This document shows positions 49,425 through 57,522 of a stretch of DNA of 64,000 bases, one piece after another (positions within the stretch are counted from its first letter, which is position 1; every line of letters begins with the position of its first letter). This DNA comes from Pseudidiomarina tainanensis (GTDB taxonomy: Bacteria; Pseudomonadota; Gammaproteobacteria; Enterobacterales; Alteromonadaceae), in the NCBI RefSeq assembly GCF_004214835.1, contig NZ_PIQJ01000001.1:124001-188000 (forward strand), written 5' to 3'. A program made the translations under genes and the position numbers. The notes beneath the pieces are model-generated. The model was given only the letters and a program-made list of their open reading frames with translations. It did not search any database and was not told the origin of the DNA.

Positions 49425-50027
49425 ATGATTGCGACCGCCTACTCAACAAATTTTGATACGTTACTCCCCGCGCTTGAGGCATGGGTAACTGAAGCTGAGC
49501 GCGAGGCGGCGCAAGCTTATCGACAAGAGCCACGTCAACAGCAATTTCTTGCTGGGCGTGGCTTATTACGTTGGCTTGTCTGCACTACTTGGCATTGTGC
49601 TGCCGGCGCTGTATCGATAACCCGCCAAGAAAACGGTGCGCCGTTACTCTCTGTTGGGGGGCAAACATGGCAGTGCTCGATTAGTCATACCAAGGGTGCC
49701 GTTTTAGTTGCCGCAAGCCCTGAATATGTGGTTGGTGTTGATGTTGAACGCATTAAACCTCGCAAGCGTTTAGCTGAACTTGTCGCGAATTACCAAGATG
49801 GTTTTTTTGCCGATTTGTCTGCTGAGCATTGGCAACGATTTTTTGAACGGTGGACTCTTGCTGAGGCGGTGACAAAGGCTGAGCAGGGGCTGCTGTTACA
49901 AATACTCAAACGACCAGTTGCGAACTACCAAACTGATGCGACACATGAACACCACGATGATTTTATGTTGTGTTGTTACACGCCGAAATTTACCGACTCA
50001 GTCACTTTTCAACGCTTTCCCAGCTAA
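49425..50027 (+). CDS. Sfp-type 4'-phosphopantetheinyl transferase
   Basis: 200-residue enzyme transferring phosphopantetheine from CoA to carrier proteins. Magnesium-binding residues are in VVGVDVERI and the second motif is WTLAEAVTKAEQG (W-x-x-x-E-A-x-x-K). The CoA-binding SISHTKGAV is also present. It is a single-copy-like Sfp/HetI form, and no NRPS or PKS genes are in the window, so its carrier protein is elsewhere. It starts 14 bp after the peroxiredoxin stop, as the last gene of that operon. Confidence 0.88.
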   Translation: MIATAYSTNFDTLLPALEAWVTEAEREAAQAYRQEPRQQQFLAGRGLLRWLVCTTWHCAAGAVSITRQENGAPLLSVGGQTWQCSISHTKGAVLVAASPEYVVGVDVERIKPRKRLAELVANYQDGFFADLSAEHWQRFFERWTLAEAVTKAEQGLLLQILKRPVANYQTDATHEHHDDFMLCCYTPKFTDSVTFQRFPS

Positions 50028-50088
50028 GCCTTCAATGGTAATCTTGCTTTCATAATCCTTTATACGATCTACCATTAACGAGAGCGCC

Positions 50089-50769
50089 ATGACTCCAGAA
50101 CAAGCAAAGCAATTGGTTGAAATGCAAATTGCATTTAACCAAGTCATCGATCCGTCTTATCCGGAAAATCCGCAAGTAAAACGCGACGACGTGAAAGCAA
50201 TATTGGTCGAACTCGGCGAGTATTTTGAGCATACAGCGTACAAATGGTGGAAGAAGCAATCAGCCGATTGGGCGCAAGCCAATATGGAGCTCATCGATAT
50301 CCTGCATTTCGCCATATCTGATGCGGTCGAAAATGCCTGTGCGCGAGGCTTGAATCATGAACAGGCGGCAGAAGAAGTTGCTGCACTGGTTCTTCAAGGC
50401 GCCACTGGCGGGGCAACCATTAACGATGGTAAAGAAATCGTCGTCGCCCTTGCGAAAGATGGCGATGCGACCAAAGCGTTACAGTGCGGAAGTGCTTTTT
50501 TCGCGACGTTATTTGCCGCGCTCATTGATGCTTATGGTGATGCGAACACAGTTTACCTGACCTATATTGGTAAAAATGCCCTGAATAACTTACGTCAACA
50601 ACGCGGATATAAGCAGGGTACTTACATTAAAATGTGGCAAGGTCGTGAAGATAACGAAGTGATGATGGAGTTGCTTGAGGCGCACGAAGAAGCAATTATT
50701 AATGCGCCTCAACCATTACAACAAGCTCAGCAGTTGCTTCTTAGTCACTATGACGAGCAAGTCGCTTAA
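50089..50769 (+). CDS. Dimeric all-alpha dUTPase-like NTP pyrophosphatase
   Basis: 226-residue helical protein of the MazG/dUTPase-2 superfamily. The metal motif is split as ELGEYFEH and MELIDILHF (E-x-x-E ... E-x-x-D), with the Trp-rich YKWWKKQ between them. The second half (GYKQGTYIKMWQGREDNEVMMELLE) matches dimeric dUTPases of phages and kinetoplastids rather than the trimeric Dut. It probably hydrolyses dUTP to dUMP. The start follows a 61-bp gap. The stop overlaps the convergent lipoprotein gene by 4 bp. Confidence 0.85.
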   Translation: MTPEQAKQLVEMQIAFNQVIDPSYPENPQVKRDDVKAILVELGEYFEHTAYKWWKKQSADWAQANMELIDILHFAISDAVENACARGLNHEQAAEEVAALVLQGATGGATINDGKEIVVALAKDGDATKALQCGSAFFATLFAALIDAYGDANTVYLTYIGKNALNNLRQQRGYKQGTYIKMWQGREDNEVMMELLEAHEEAIINAPQPLQQAQQLLLSHYDEQVA

Positions 50770-51683
50770 GATGCTTTAACGAAGCGCAGCAACGTTTCAT
50801 TGTTGTTGCGCAATTGCAACGTGTTGCCATTGTCACCCACTTCGAAACCGGTCACTTGATCAAGCGCTTCAAATAGCGCTTGCTCGGCTGACATCTGTTC
50901 CTGAGAGCACATCATTTTCGTAGCGGCTAACGGATTAAAGCTGAGCCCCTCACCACTTAATTGAAAGTTACCTTGAAAACGATTGCAGCCACTGTAACCA
51001 AATACCGAATTGTCACTCATAAACTGAATGGTCGGCGGCTTATCGAGCTCACTAGCGTGTAACTGCCACGATGCCCCCGAAAGGAGTCGTTGTGGCTCAC
51101 CCGCACAGCCACTGAACGATGTATCATCACGGGTTAATTTTGCTGTGTATGGATAAGGCATGCCGGACATGGAGTCGCGACAGATAGCGTCTGAAATTTG
51201 CAGTACTTCGTCAGTACGTAGTTTTATTTCCCAAGTATTTCGAGAGGTATCGTTCAGTCGAGACGTTTCTATTTTCGGGTAATCACGATCCCCAGTAGGC
51301 TGACGTAGCGATGCGCTACCATTATTGACGTGCACAAGCCAGAAGGGCTCGTTGCCGCGCGCACTAAATTGTTGCGGAAGGCTTGCTTTGTCGATACACA
51401 GCGGATAAGGCTGCCCAGCGATGGTTAACTGTGCTTGTGAGCCTTTATTCCAAAACTCAAGCTCTTGTTGTTGGTTAACGTATAGCGCGCCAGATGCACT
51501 CGTTTTGGCATCGAGCGCAACACGTTGATCGCCAAACCGAAGTTCGACGTTTTGATTTGAAAAGGTTGCTTCTACGTCAAGTGCACCGCAACCGTACTCA
51601 ACTGTGGTCGATTGCGGTGCGTTATCACAACCTGTTAAAACAATGATGCTACCAAGCGCTGATAATGCATAAATCAAACGCAT
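50766..51683 (-). CDS. MliC-META domain lipoprotein
   Basis: 305-residue lipoprotein (lipobox LTGC, Cys at residue 19). Three regions are visible. A MliC-like C-type lysozyme inhibitor domain covers about 28-100 (YGCG..., EFWNKGSQAQL). A COG3650-like middle covers about 105-200 (FSARGNEPFWLVHV). A META/HslJ domain at the C terminus covers about 200-300 (SVFGYSGCNRFQGNF, with AATKMMCS). The ATG at 51683 has AAGGA 7 nt upstream. Likely envelope protection against host or predator lysozyme and heat or novobiocin-type stress, by family analogy. Confidence 0.83.
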   Translation of the reverse strand: MRLIYALSALGSIIVLTGCDNAPQSTTVEYGCGALDVEATFSNQNVELRFGDQRVALDAKTSASGALYVNQQQELEFWNKGSQAQLTIAGQPYPLCIDKASLPQQFSARGNEPFWLVHVNNGSASLRQPTGDRDYPKIETSRLNDTSRNTWEIKLRTDEVLQISDAICRDSMSGMPYPYTAKLTRDDTSFSGCAGEPQRLLSGASWQLHASELDKPPTIQFMSDNSVFGYSGCNRFQGNFQLSGEGLSFNPLAATKMMCSQEQMSAEQALFEALDQVTGFEVGDNGNTLQLRNNNETLLRFVKAS

Positions 51684-51827
51684 CTTAGAATCCTTCACCT
51701 AACTGACGCCCATGTTATCTGTTATGACCGTGTTTCAAGTGAATGATTCCATTTTTTAATAATCGCTATTCTGCTTATGGCATGTTCATTAAAGTCACAA
51801 GACCAAAAATTATTAAATTCAAAAATT

Positions 51828-52829
51828 TTACTGGAACGGGTTCGGCCGCGGTGTATTCTCGCCAGAAGGTGGCAACAGGGGCAATGATATTTTTGGGCGC
51901 TCACCTGTGAGAGATTCCATAAATGCAACTAAATTTGCCAATTCATCTTTGGTAAAATTGCGACCTAATTGAAGTTGCCCCATAATTTGAGTTGCTTCTT
52001 CCAGAGTGTTTGCGGCGCCATCGTGAAAGTATGGGTAAGTGATAGCAACATTCCTTAAAGTCGGCACTTTAAACATAAAGCGATCTATTTCTTTGCCGGT
52101 CACGTCATAACGACCTTGCGAGGGGGAATCTGACTCATAAGGTTGTACTAATCCCATTTTCATAAATGATTTACCGCCTAGAGCTTCGCCATAGTGGCAT
52201 GCAACACATCCCGCTTGTTTGAATAGCTGGTAACCCGCAAGTTGCTGCTCAGTAATGGCGTTATCGTCACCTTGGAGCCATCGATCAAATGGTGCATTTG
52301 GCGTAACTAGCGTCTTTTCAAATTCAGCTATGGCATCTGTAATATGATCAAGCGTCACTTGGTTTGTACCATAGACAGCCTCCACTTGTGAGCGATAGCC
52401 GGGAATCGACTGAATAACATCAACGGCTAGCGTATGCGGCATCGCCATTTCAACATTTGCAGCAATTGGCCCTGCAGCTTGCTCTTTCAAATCTAATGCA
52501 CGCCCATCCCAAAACTGCGCGATTTGTAGGCTGGAGTTAAAAACTGTTGGGGAGTTGACCGGGCCGGCTTGCCACTTGTGACCAATCGAGGTCTTTAAAT
52601 TATCTGTTCCACTATATGAAAGATTATGACAAGTATTGCAAGAAATAATGCCAGACATGGATAAACGTGGGTCAAAAAATAGTTGTTTACCCAACTCGAC
52701 TTTTTCTGGTGACTCACTTACATATGGTTCAATCACCTTAATCGGTTCATTTCGAACCTCTGCTTGCGCATGCGTTGCGGTTAAACAAATAGTAGAAAAA
52801 ACTATTACAGATGCTGTTAAGGCTTTCAT
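51828..52829 (-). CDS. Di-heme cytochrome c peroxidase (CcpA/MauG family)
   Basis: 333-residue periplasmic enzyme reducing H2O2 with electrons from small cytochromes. Signal peptide cleaved after AQA (residue 23). Two heme sites: C64-N-T-C67-H68 (peroxidatic) and C208-V-A-C211-H212 (electron transferring). Conserved LGKQLFFDPRLS and KVPTLRNVAITYPYFHDG are typical. The promoter region carries a candidate operator (52853-52869). Fits the peroxide-defence theme of the neighbourhood. Confidence 0.93.
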   Translation of the reverse strand: MKALTASVIVFSTICLTATHAQAEVRNEPIKVIEPYVSESPEKVELGKQLFFDPRLSMSGIISCNTCHNLSYSGTDNLKTSIGHKWQAGPVNSPTVFNSSLQIAQFWDGRALDLKEQAAGPIAANVEMAMPHTLAVDVIQSIPGYRSQVEAVYGTNQVTLDHITDAIAEFEKTLVTPNAPFDRWLQGDDNAITEQQLAGYQLFKQAGCVACHYGEALGGKSFMKMGLVQPYESDSPSQGRYDVTGKEIDRFMFKVPTLRNVAITYPYFHDGAANTLEEATQIMGQLQLGRNFTKDELANLVAFMESLTGERPKISLPLLPPSGENTPRPNPFQ

Positions 52830-52852
52830 CAGGAATCTCCGTGTTGTTTTAT

Positions 52853-52869
52853 TTTAGTATAATACGAAA
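52853..52869. promoter_or_regulatory. Near-perfect palindrome TTTAGTAT-A-ATACGAAA before the peroxidase gene
   Basis: Seven of eight base pairs are symmetric around one central A. It starts 24 bp upstream of the cytochrome c peroxidase start codon and overlaps the only -10-like sequences there (TATTAT/TATACT on the minus strand). It is a relative of the TTTAGT-N4-ACTAAA sites. Confidence 0.5.
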
Positions 52870-52912
52870 TATAAAAATTACATGGAGATTAATCAAATTT
52901 TCATCAATTAAT

Positions 52913-53692
52913 TTACTGATTTTCCCATGAGAACGAATTCTCAAATTGGGGTAATTGAGCTGTGTTACCAGTGCGTAATGCGTCACCCACTGCCTTCGCT
53001 ACGGCATTGCGATATTTTGCGAGTTCAATCCACACTTCTGTGAATTTTTTTGACGCAGGCTGTCCACTTTCTTTGTAAGCTTTTAATAACTCTCCAGCTA
53101 CAATATAACCAGCATTGATGCGCTGTGCATGAAGCGTTTCGTATATTTCAATTTCTTTCTTTACTTCAAGTGACAAAGAGAGTTGTTCGGTTTTAGGATA
53201 CTTCTGTTGCAGGAAGTAGCTATGGAAATCTTCTTGTGATTTTGAACGCGCATTCATCCATTCGTAAAAGTCGATGCGATTTGTAATAGTGCTACTGCTG
53301 GGTTCTACTATTAATACCGTGGGCGTTCCATAATAGGTTGGTAGTCCAAAGAAGCGAGCAATATCATAACCGCTCTCTAGGTAACCCACGTTTACTGTCA
53401 CTACTTCGTAGTGCTGGCTAATTTGCTCATAGAAATCAGGTTGCGAGAATTGATCAGCGATTACTTTGCTATCACTGCACCACGTAGCACCAAGAATCAC
53501 CAGCAAATACTTATTTTCTTCGACAGCTTTTCTTTGGGCTATTTTTATATACTGTAAGTCAGAAGCTTGTTCTTCAAATTGAAACATCGGGAGAATTGTT
53601 GTTGATTCCGTGGGGGCAGTCGCAAAACTCACCGGGGTATAAAGATAAAAAGCAAAGGATAAACAGGCTGCTAATAAGACTAAAAAACGCAT
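52913..53692 (-). CDS. Thioredoxin-like periplasmic protein with single active-site Cys
   Basis: 259-residue secreted protein (signal peptide about 1-24). The thioredoxin-like domain (about 45-160) has ILGATWCSDSKVI, so the CxxC is reduced to CxxS. The rest is helical with no domain I recognise. It lies 83 bp upstream of the peroxidase gene on the same strand, so the two may be cotranscribed. Role unknown; a monothiol site suggests thiol binding or isomerase-type rather than classical disulfide reductase activity. Confidence 0.75.
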   Translation of the reverse strand: MRFLVLLAACLSFAFYLYTPVSFATAPTESTTILPMFQFEEQASDLQYIKIAQRKAVEENKYLLVILGATWCSDSKVIADQFSQPDFYEQISQHYEVVTVNVGYLESGYDIARFFGLPTYYGTPTVLIVEPSSSTITNRIDFYEWMNARSKSQEDFHSYFLQQKYPKTEQLSLSLEVKKEIEIYETLHAQRINAGYIVAGELLKAYKESGQPASKKFTEVWIELAKYRNAVAKAVGDALRTGNTAQLPQFENSFSWENQ

Positions 53693-53805
53693 TTTTGTAT
53701 TCCCAGTAGTGAAAGTACCTTGTTTAATTAGCTTGATTCTGCCATTTCTGGTACAGGGTTGCTATTCACATTTTCTTTCATTTGAGCGATCTATTGACTA
53801 CTTTC

Positions 53806-53821
53806 TTTAGTAATAACTAAA
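53806..53821. promoter_or_regulatory. Inverted repeat TTTAGT-AATA-ACTAAA (candidate operator)
   Basis: Perfect 6-bp arms, 16 bp before the DUF2892 start and just downstream of a TTGACT -35-like sequence (53794-53799). Same half-sites and length as the 45085-45100 repeat; only the central four bases differ (AATA against ATTT). Confidence 0.55.
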
Positions 53822-53837
53822 AAACATCGGAGGCTTT

Positions 53838-54020
53838 ATGGTCAACGTCGGAACACCGGATCGGATTATTCGAATTATCATTGGAATTGCACTGATTGCA
53901 TGGAGCGTTTCTGCGGGAAATCTGTGGTGGATTCTTGGTGCAGTCGTACTTGCAACGGGTATCTTTCGTTTTTGTGGATTGTACAAAGTATTGGGTATCA
54001 ATACCTGTTCAGTAAAATAA
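53838..54020 (+). CDS. DUF2892 inner-membrane protein (YgaP C-terminal-like)
   Basis: 60-residue protein with two membrane helices and the signature GTPDRIIRIIIGIALI, ending in IFRFCGLYKVLGINTC, the DUF2892 pattern. The same module is the membrane anchor of YgaP sulfurtransferase and often accompanies rhodanese or persulfide dioxygenase genes. CGGAGG precedes the ATG. The cupin gene follows after 25 bp, so they form a unit under the candidate operator. Confidence 0.88.
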   Translation: MVNVGTPDRIIRIIIGIALIAWSVSAGNLWWILGAVVLATGIFRFCGLYKVLGINTCSVK

Positions 54021-54045
54021 GCTGTTTCAAGGAGAAAGTAGTTCC

Positions 54046-54705
54046 ATGTTTAATATGGATTTCTCACAACGTGTTGTGATTCGAAGCGCTGAGCTTGATT
54101 GGGTCAAAAGCCCAGCTGGAGGTGTATTGCGCAAGCCACTTGAACGCGAAGAAGCAGAACGTGGCCGCGCAACCAGTATTGTAAAGTATGAGCCCGGCGC
54201 TTCCTTTCAAACCCATCAACATCCGTTGGGCGAAGAGATTTTTGTACTCGATGGCGTCTTTTCCGATGAGCATGGCGACTACCCAGCCGGTACCTATATT
54301 CGCAACCCACCGGGCTCATCGCATGCCCCATTTAGTGAGCAAGGTTGTACATTATTCGTCAAGCTCCACCAATTTTCTGATACTGACCGTAATGTGGTGC
54401 GTATTGATACCAAAAATACGCCTTGGCTACCTGGTCAGGGAAATTTAGAGGTGATGCCACTACATAGTCATGAAACTGAACATTGCGCGTTGGTGAAATG
54501 GCCAGCCGGCGAAGTATTCAAACCACATCGGCATTTCGGCGGCGAGGAAATCTTGGTGCTAAGCGGCGAGTTTATTGATGAGAACGGGCGCTACCCAACT
54601 GGAACATGGATACGCAGTCCACACCTAAGTATGCATACGCCATTCGTTGAGCAGGAAACAATCATCTACGTAAAAACCGGTCACTTACCGTTATCACCAA
54701 CCTAA
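54046..54705 (+). CDS. Double-cupin protein (ChrR-like cupin domains)
   Basis: 219-residue protein made of two homologous cupin domains (about 15-105 and 120-215). Each has the metal motif: HQHPLGEEIFVLDGVF with GTYIRNPPGSSHAPF, and HRHFGGEEILVLSGEF with GTWIRSPHLSMHTPF. This ChrR-type cupin occurs in anti-sigma factors and in stand-alone proteins near redox genes; there is no zinc anti-sigma domain here. Function unknown. It overlaps the convergent lyase gene by 12 bp. Confidence 0.84.
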   Translation: MFNMDFSQRVVIRSAELDWVKSPAGGVLRKPLEREEAERGRATSIVKYEPGASFQTHQHPLGEEIFVLDGVFSDEHGDYPAGTYIRNPPGSSHAPFSEQGCTLFVKLHQFSDTDRNVVRIDTKNTPWLPGQGNLEVMPLHSHETEHCALVKWPAGEVFKPHRHFGGEEILVLSGEFIDENGRYPTGTWIRSPHLSMHTPFVEQETIIYVKTGHLPLSPT

Positions 54706-55830
54706 AATGCGCGGCCAAATTTCGCGTTGATGTTGCGTGGTTTCCACCACGTAATGTTGGTGCATGGCTGCAGTCGCACACGCGTGGTTTGGCAATACAC
54801 GTAGCTGGGTACCAATAGGGAAGTCTTGCACGGTGCGACTATCTGGTAGCGCAATAACCCCATGTTCTTGATTAACTTTGGTGACGCAAACATTGTCTAG
54901 CGGAACGCCGTTGCTGTCGCAGACAAGGCCGTAACCAAAATCTTGGTTTTGCGATGCCGTGCCACGGTCGCGTGACAGAGCCATCCAACCGGCATCGACC
55001 AATACCCAGTTTTTTTCTGCGTTATGGCCAATGATCGTCGTTACAACCGACATGGCGATATCGCTGAGAGTGCAGACGCCGAGGTTATACATAACCAAAT
55101 CAAATGTGGTATACACCCCAGCGCGAACTTCGGTGATGTTGCTTAGATCTTCGGCAAAATGCGCTGTTGGTGTCGAACCGACGCTGAGAATCGGGCAATC
55201 AATGCCAAGCTCATGAATTTGTTCTGCTGCTAGACGAATTGCCGCGCATTCTTGTGCTGCGGCTTGCGCAATCTCTGCCGTTGTTGTTGCAGAATACGAG
55301 CCGCCCGAATGCGACATAACACCGGTAACAATCATGCCATTATCGTGAAGTAATTGGGCTATACGACCGATGAGTGCGCTGTGCGGAGGCAACCCACCGC
55401 GATGGTCGTCGCAATCAATTTCAATGAACACAGAAAATGAAACACCATGGTTTCGACCGTAATCGACGACCGCTTCGGCTTGCGTAATGCTATCAAGCAA
55501 TATATGTAACTGAACGCCACGTTCAAGCAGCGCTCGAACTCGGCTGAGTTTATTCGCACTGATACCTACGGCGTATAGTAAGTTGCTATAACCCGCATCG
55601 GCAAAAGCCTCGGCTTCTGCTAAGGTCGATACCGTTGCCGGTGAGGATAAATCTGGTAATAAATAGCCCGCTGCATCTATCGAGCGTAAGGTTTTGAGAT
55701 GCGGCCGTAGCTGACACTCAAGCGCCGAAATACGTTGTTGTAATCGCTCAGCATTACGAAGGAAACGTTGCTGGTCGATCAATAAAAAGGGCGTTTGTTC
55801 AGTTTCAAGCCACGGCACAACATCAGTCAT
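54694..55830 (-). CDS. PLP-dependent D-threonine aldolase/D-serine dehydratase-like enzyme
   Basis: 378-residue fold-III (alanine-racemase-like) enzyme. The PLP lysine is in LRPHLKT, and SVGSTPTAHF and EVRAGVYTTFD belong to the phosphate and substrate site. A C-terminal beta domain has the metal ligands of this family in PNHACATAAMHQHY (His...Cys). It belongs to the DSD1/D-threonine aldolase group, cleaving or dehydrating D-hydroxy-amino acids; which one is not determined. Confidence 0.86.
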   Translation of the reverse strand: MTDVVPWLETEQTPFLLIDQQRFLRNAERLQQRISALECQLRPHLKTLRSIDAAGYLLPDLSSPATVSTLAEAEAFADAGYSNLLYAVGISANKLSRVRALLERGVQLHILLDSITQAEAVVDYGRNHGVSFSVFIEIDCDDHRGGLPPHSALIGRIAQLLHDNGMIVTGVMSHSGGSYSATTTAEIAQAAAQECAAIRLAAEQIHELGIDCPILSVGSTPTAHFAEDLSNITEVRAGVYTTFDLVMYNLGVCTLSDIAMSVVTTIIGHNAEKNWVLVDAGWMALSRDRGTASQNQDFGYGLVCDSNGVPLDNVCVTKVNQEHGVIALPDSRTVQDFPIGTQLRVLPNHACATAAMHQHYVVETTQHQREIWPRILGW

Positions 55831-55859
55831 GGATACAACCTATAGGTAATCAAAATTGG

Positions 55860-56309
55860 TTACGAAGATAACTCCGATGTACAAGCAGGGCAGCGTTTTG
55901 CCGCTAACGGAATGCTTGTTGCACAAAATTCACAGGTTTTTGTAGTGACCGGCGCAGCCTCTTCTTTCGTGCGTAGCGTGTTCATGCCTTTCACAAGGAA
56001 GAACACAGCAAATGCTACTATCAAAAAGCTAATGGTGTTGGTAATAAATAAACCATAATTTATTGTTACCGCACCGGCAGCTTGGGCATCAGCAAGCGCC
56101 ACATAAGGGCCCGCATTCTCGACACCTTCGCGTAAGACAACAAACATATCGGTGAAGTCGACACCACCGAGCAACAAGCCAATCGGTGGCATAATAATGT
56201 CTGAAACAAAGCTTTTCACGATTGTACTAAAAGCTCCGCCAATAATAATACCTACAGCCATATCGACAACATTACCTTTCATGGCAAATTTTTTGAATTC
56301 ATTCAACAT
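55860..56309 (-). CDS. mscL: Large-conductance mechanosensitive channel MscL with C-terminal zinc ribbon
   Basis: 149-residue channel releasing solutes on hypo-osmotic shock. TM1 is in [22 protein letters not shown]2 about residues 78-98. The C-terminal bundle is followed by a four-cysteine zinc ribbon, CEFC ... CPAC (about residues 125-145), seen in some MscL subfamilies. The ATG at 56309 fits the family N terminus (MLNEFKKF); an in-frame ATG 9 bp upstream cannot be excluded. Monocistronic, after a 29-bp gap from the lyase gene. Confidence 0.93.
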   Translation of the reverse strand: MLNEFKKFAMKGNVVDMAVGIIIGGAFSTIVKSFVSDIIMPPIGLLLGGVDFTDMFVVLREGVENAGPYVALADAQAAGAVTINYGLFITNTISFLIVAFAVFFLVKGMNTLRTKEEAAPVTTKTCEFCATSIPLAAKRCPACTSELSS

Positions 56310-56405
56310 AAGCGTCATCTCACTGTAAATAGCCGTAACCCATTGTTGCGGCAGTGTTATATGTTATAGGCGATATTTGGGATAAAAGATATGTTCAGAG
56401 CCAGA

Positions 56406-57437
56406 TTACACACTACGGCGAAACACTAACTTTTTCTGAAAGCGATAACTCAGCAGAAAAACAATGATTTCTGCAACAGGTTTCCCAATAAATGGGGATA
56501 ATCCAACAGCGTAAAGGGTTTTCGTAAATAGATAATTTGCGAAGACAAGCACAATAGCGAGTGTGGTGTATTTCAACGCATCAGTGGCGAGCGAACGGCC
56601 TTTACCAAATACCCATTGTCGGTTGAGTGTGAAGTTAAAAATGCCGGAAACAAGTCTTGCGGAGGCAATTGCGAATAGAATTTCTCCAGTCAATCCATAA
56701 ACGAGAGCGAATAAACCATAATCTAGTGCTGCCGATGCAATACCGACACCAGAAAACTTCAGGAATTTTTTATAAATAAGGATGGAGTCTTGCAATGGGC
56801 GAAAGTGACTGCTGGCGTTACCTTGTTCATAAACGGTCGTGATCTCAATCGAGCGAAATGGAACCTCTTCCTGCTTAGCTAAAATCAGCATATCAAGTTC
56901 AAACTCATAGTGATCGCTTGGCGTGTGAACCAATGCATTGAGCAACTTGATTGGAATGCCACGTAATCCGGTTTGGGTGTCAGGGATATGAATACGCAAG
57001 CCCAGACGAAAGGTGTAACGAGCAAACGTATTGCCAAGCCATGAACGAAACGGAATACCTCGGCGTTTGAAATTTCGGCTACCAAGCCAGAGTTCCTGAG
57101 GGTTCTGGCGAAATTGATCCAGAACCCGAATAATATCTGTCGGTAAATGCTGGCCATCTGCATCGGCAGTTATCGCGCCGAGACTGTTGGGTTTATTATC
57201 GAGTATCCACTGAAAACCAGATTTCAGCGCGGCACCTTTGCCACGATTATCGTCATGGGTGAGTACATGCAAATTATCAATTTGCGGTAATCGGGAAAAA
57301 ACATCAGCGCTGGCGCTACCGTCATTGATGACGACAATACTGTCATAGTGTTGGCGAAATTCCTGCAACGCTTCAATTAAGTGCAGTAGTTCGTTATTTG
57401 GATTGTATGCAGGTATTACAATGACTGGCTTTGACAC
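56406..57437 (-). CDS. GT2 glycosyltransferase-GtrA fusion
   Basis: 343-residue fusion. The N-terminal family-2 glycosyltransferase (about 1-215) has VIVIPAYNPNNEL, VVINDGSA and the DxD site TADADGQH, resembling dolichol/polyprenyl-phosphate mannose or glucose synthases. The C-terminal GtrA domain (about 230-340) has four helices (FSGVGIASAALDYGLFALVY). The GTG at 57437 is chosen because AAGGATGAGGA precedes it and the domain begins at once; a TTG at 57518 is possible but has no ribosome site. Role: flipping or supplying lipid-linked sugar for surface glycan modification. Confidence 0.83.
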   Translation of the reverse strand: MSKPVIVIPAYNPNNELLHLIEALQEFRQHYDSIVVINDGSASADVFSRLPQIDNLHVLTHDDNRGKGAALKSGFQWILDNKPNSLGAITADADGQHLPTDIIRVLDQFRQNPQELWLGSRNFKRRGIPFRSWLGNTFARYTFRLGLRIHIPDTQTGLRGIPIKLLNALVHTPSDHYEFELDMLILAKQEEVPFRSIEITTVYEQGNASSHFRPLQDSILIYKKFLKFSGVGIASAALDYGLFALVYGLTGEILFAIASARLVSGIFNFTLNRQWVFGKGRSLATDALKYTTLAIVLVFANYLFTKTLYAVGLSPFIGKPVAEIIVFLLSYRFQKKLVFRRSV

Positions 57438-57522
57438 AAAGTCCTCATCCTTTGGTTTGTGGTTATTAAGATAATGACCACAAACCGGGATGAGCGCAAT
57501 ATAAGAGTCGTTTGCCAAAGGC

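Noticed and set aside
52891-52907. FNR-like sequence ATCAAATTTTCATCAA upstream of the peroxidase gene
   Set aside because: The FNR/Anr site needs TTGAT-N4-ATCAA inverted halves; here the two ATCAA are direct repeats, so it is not a proper site.
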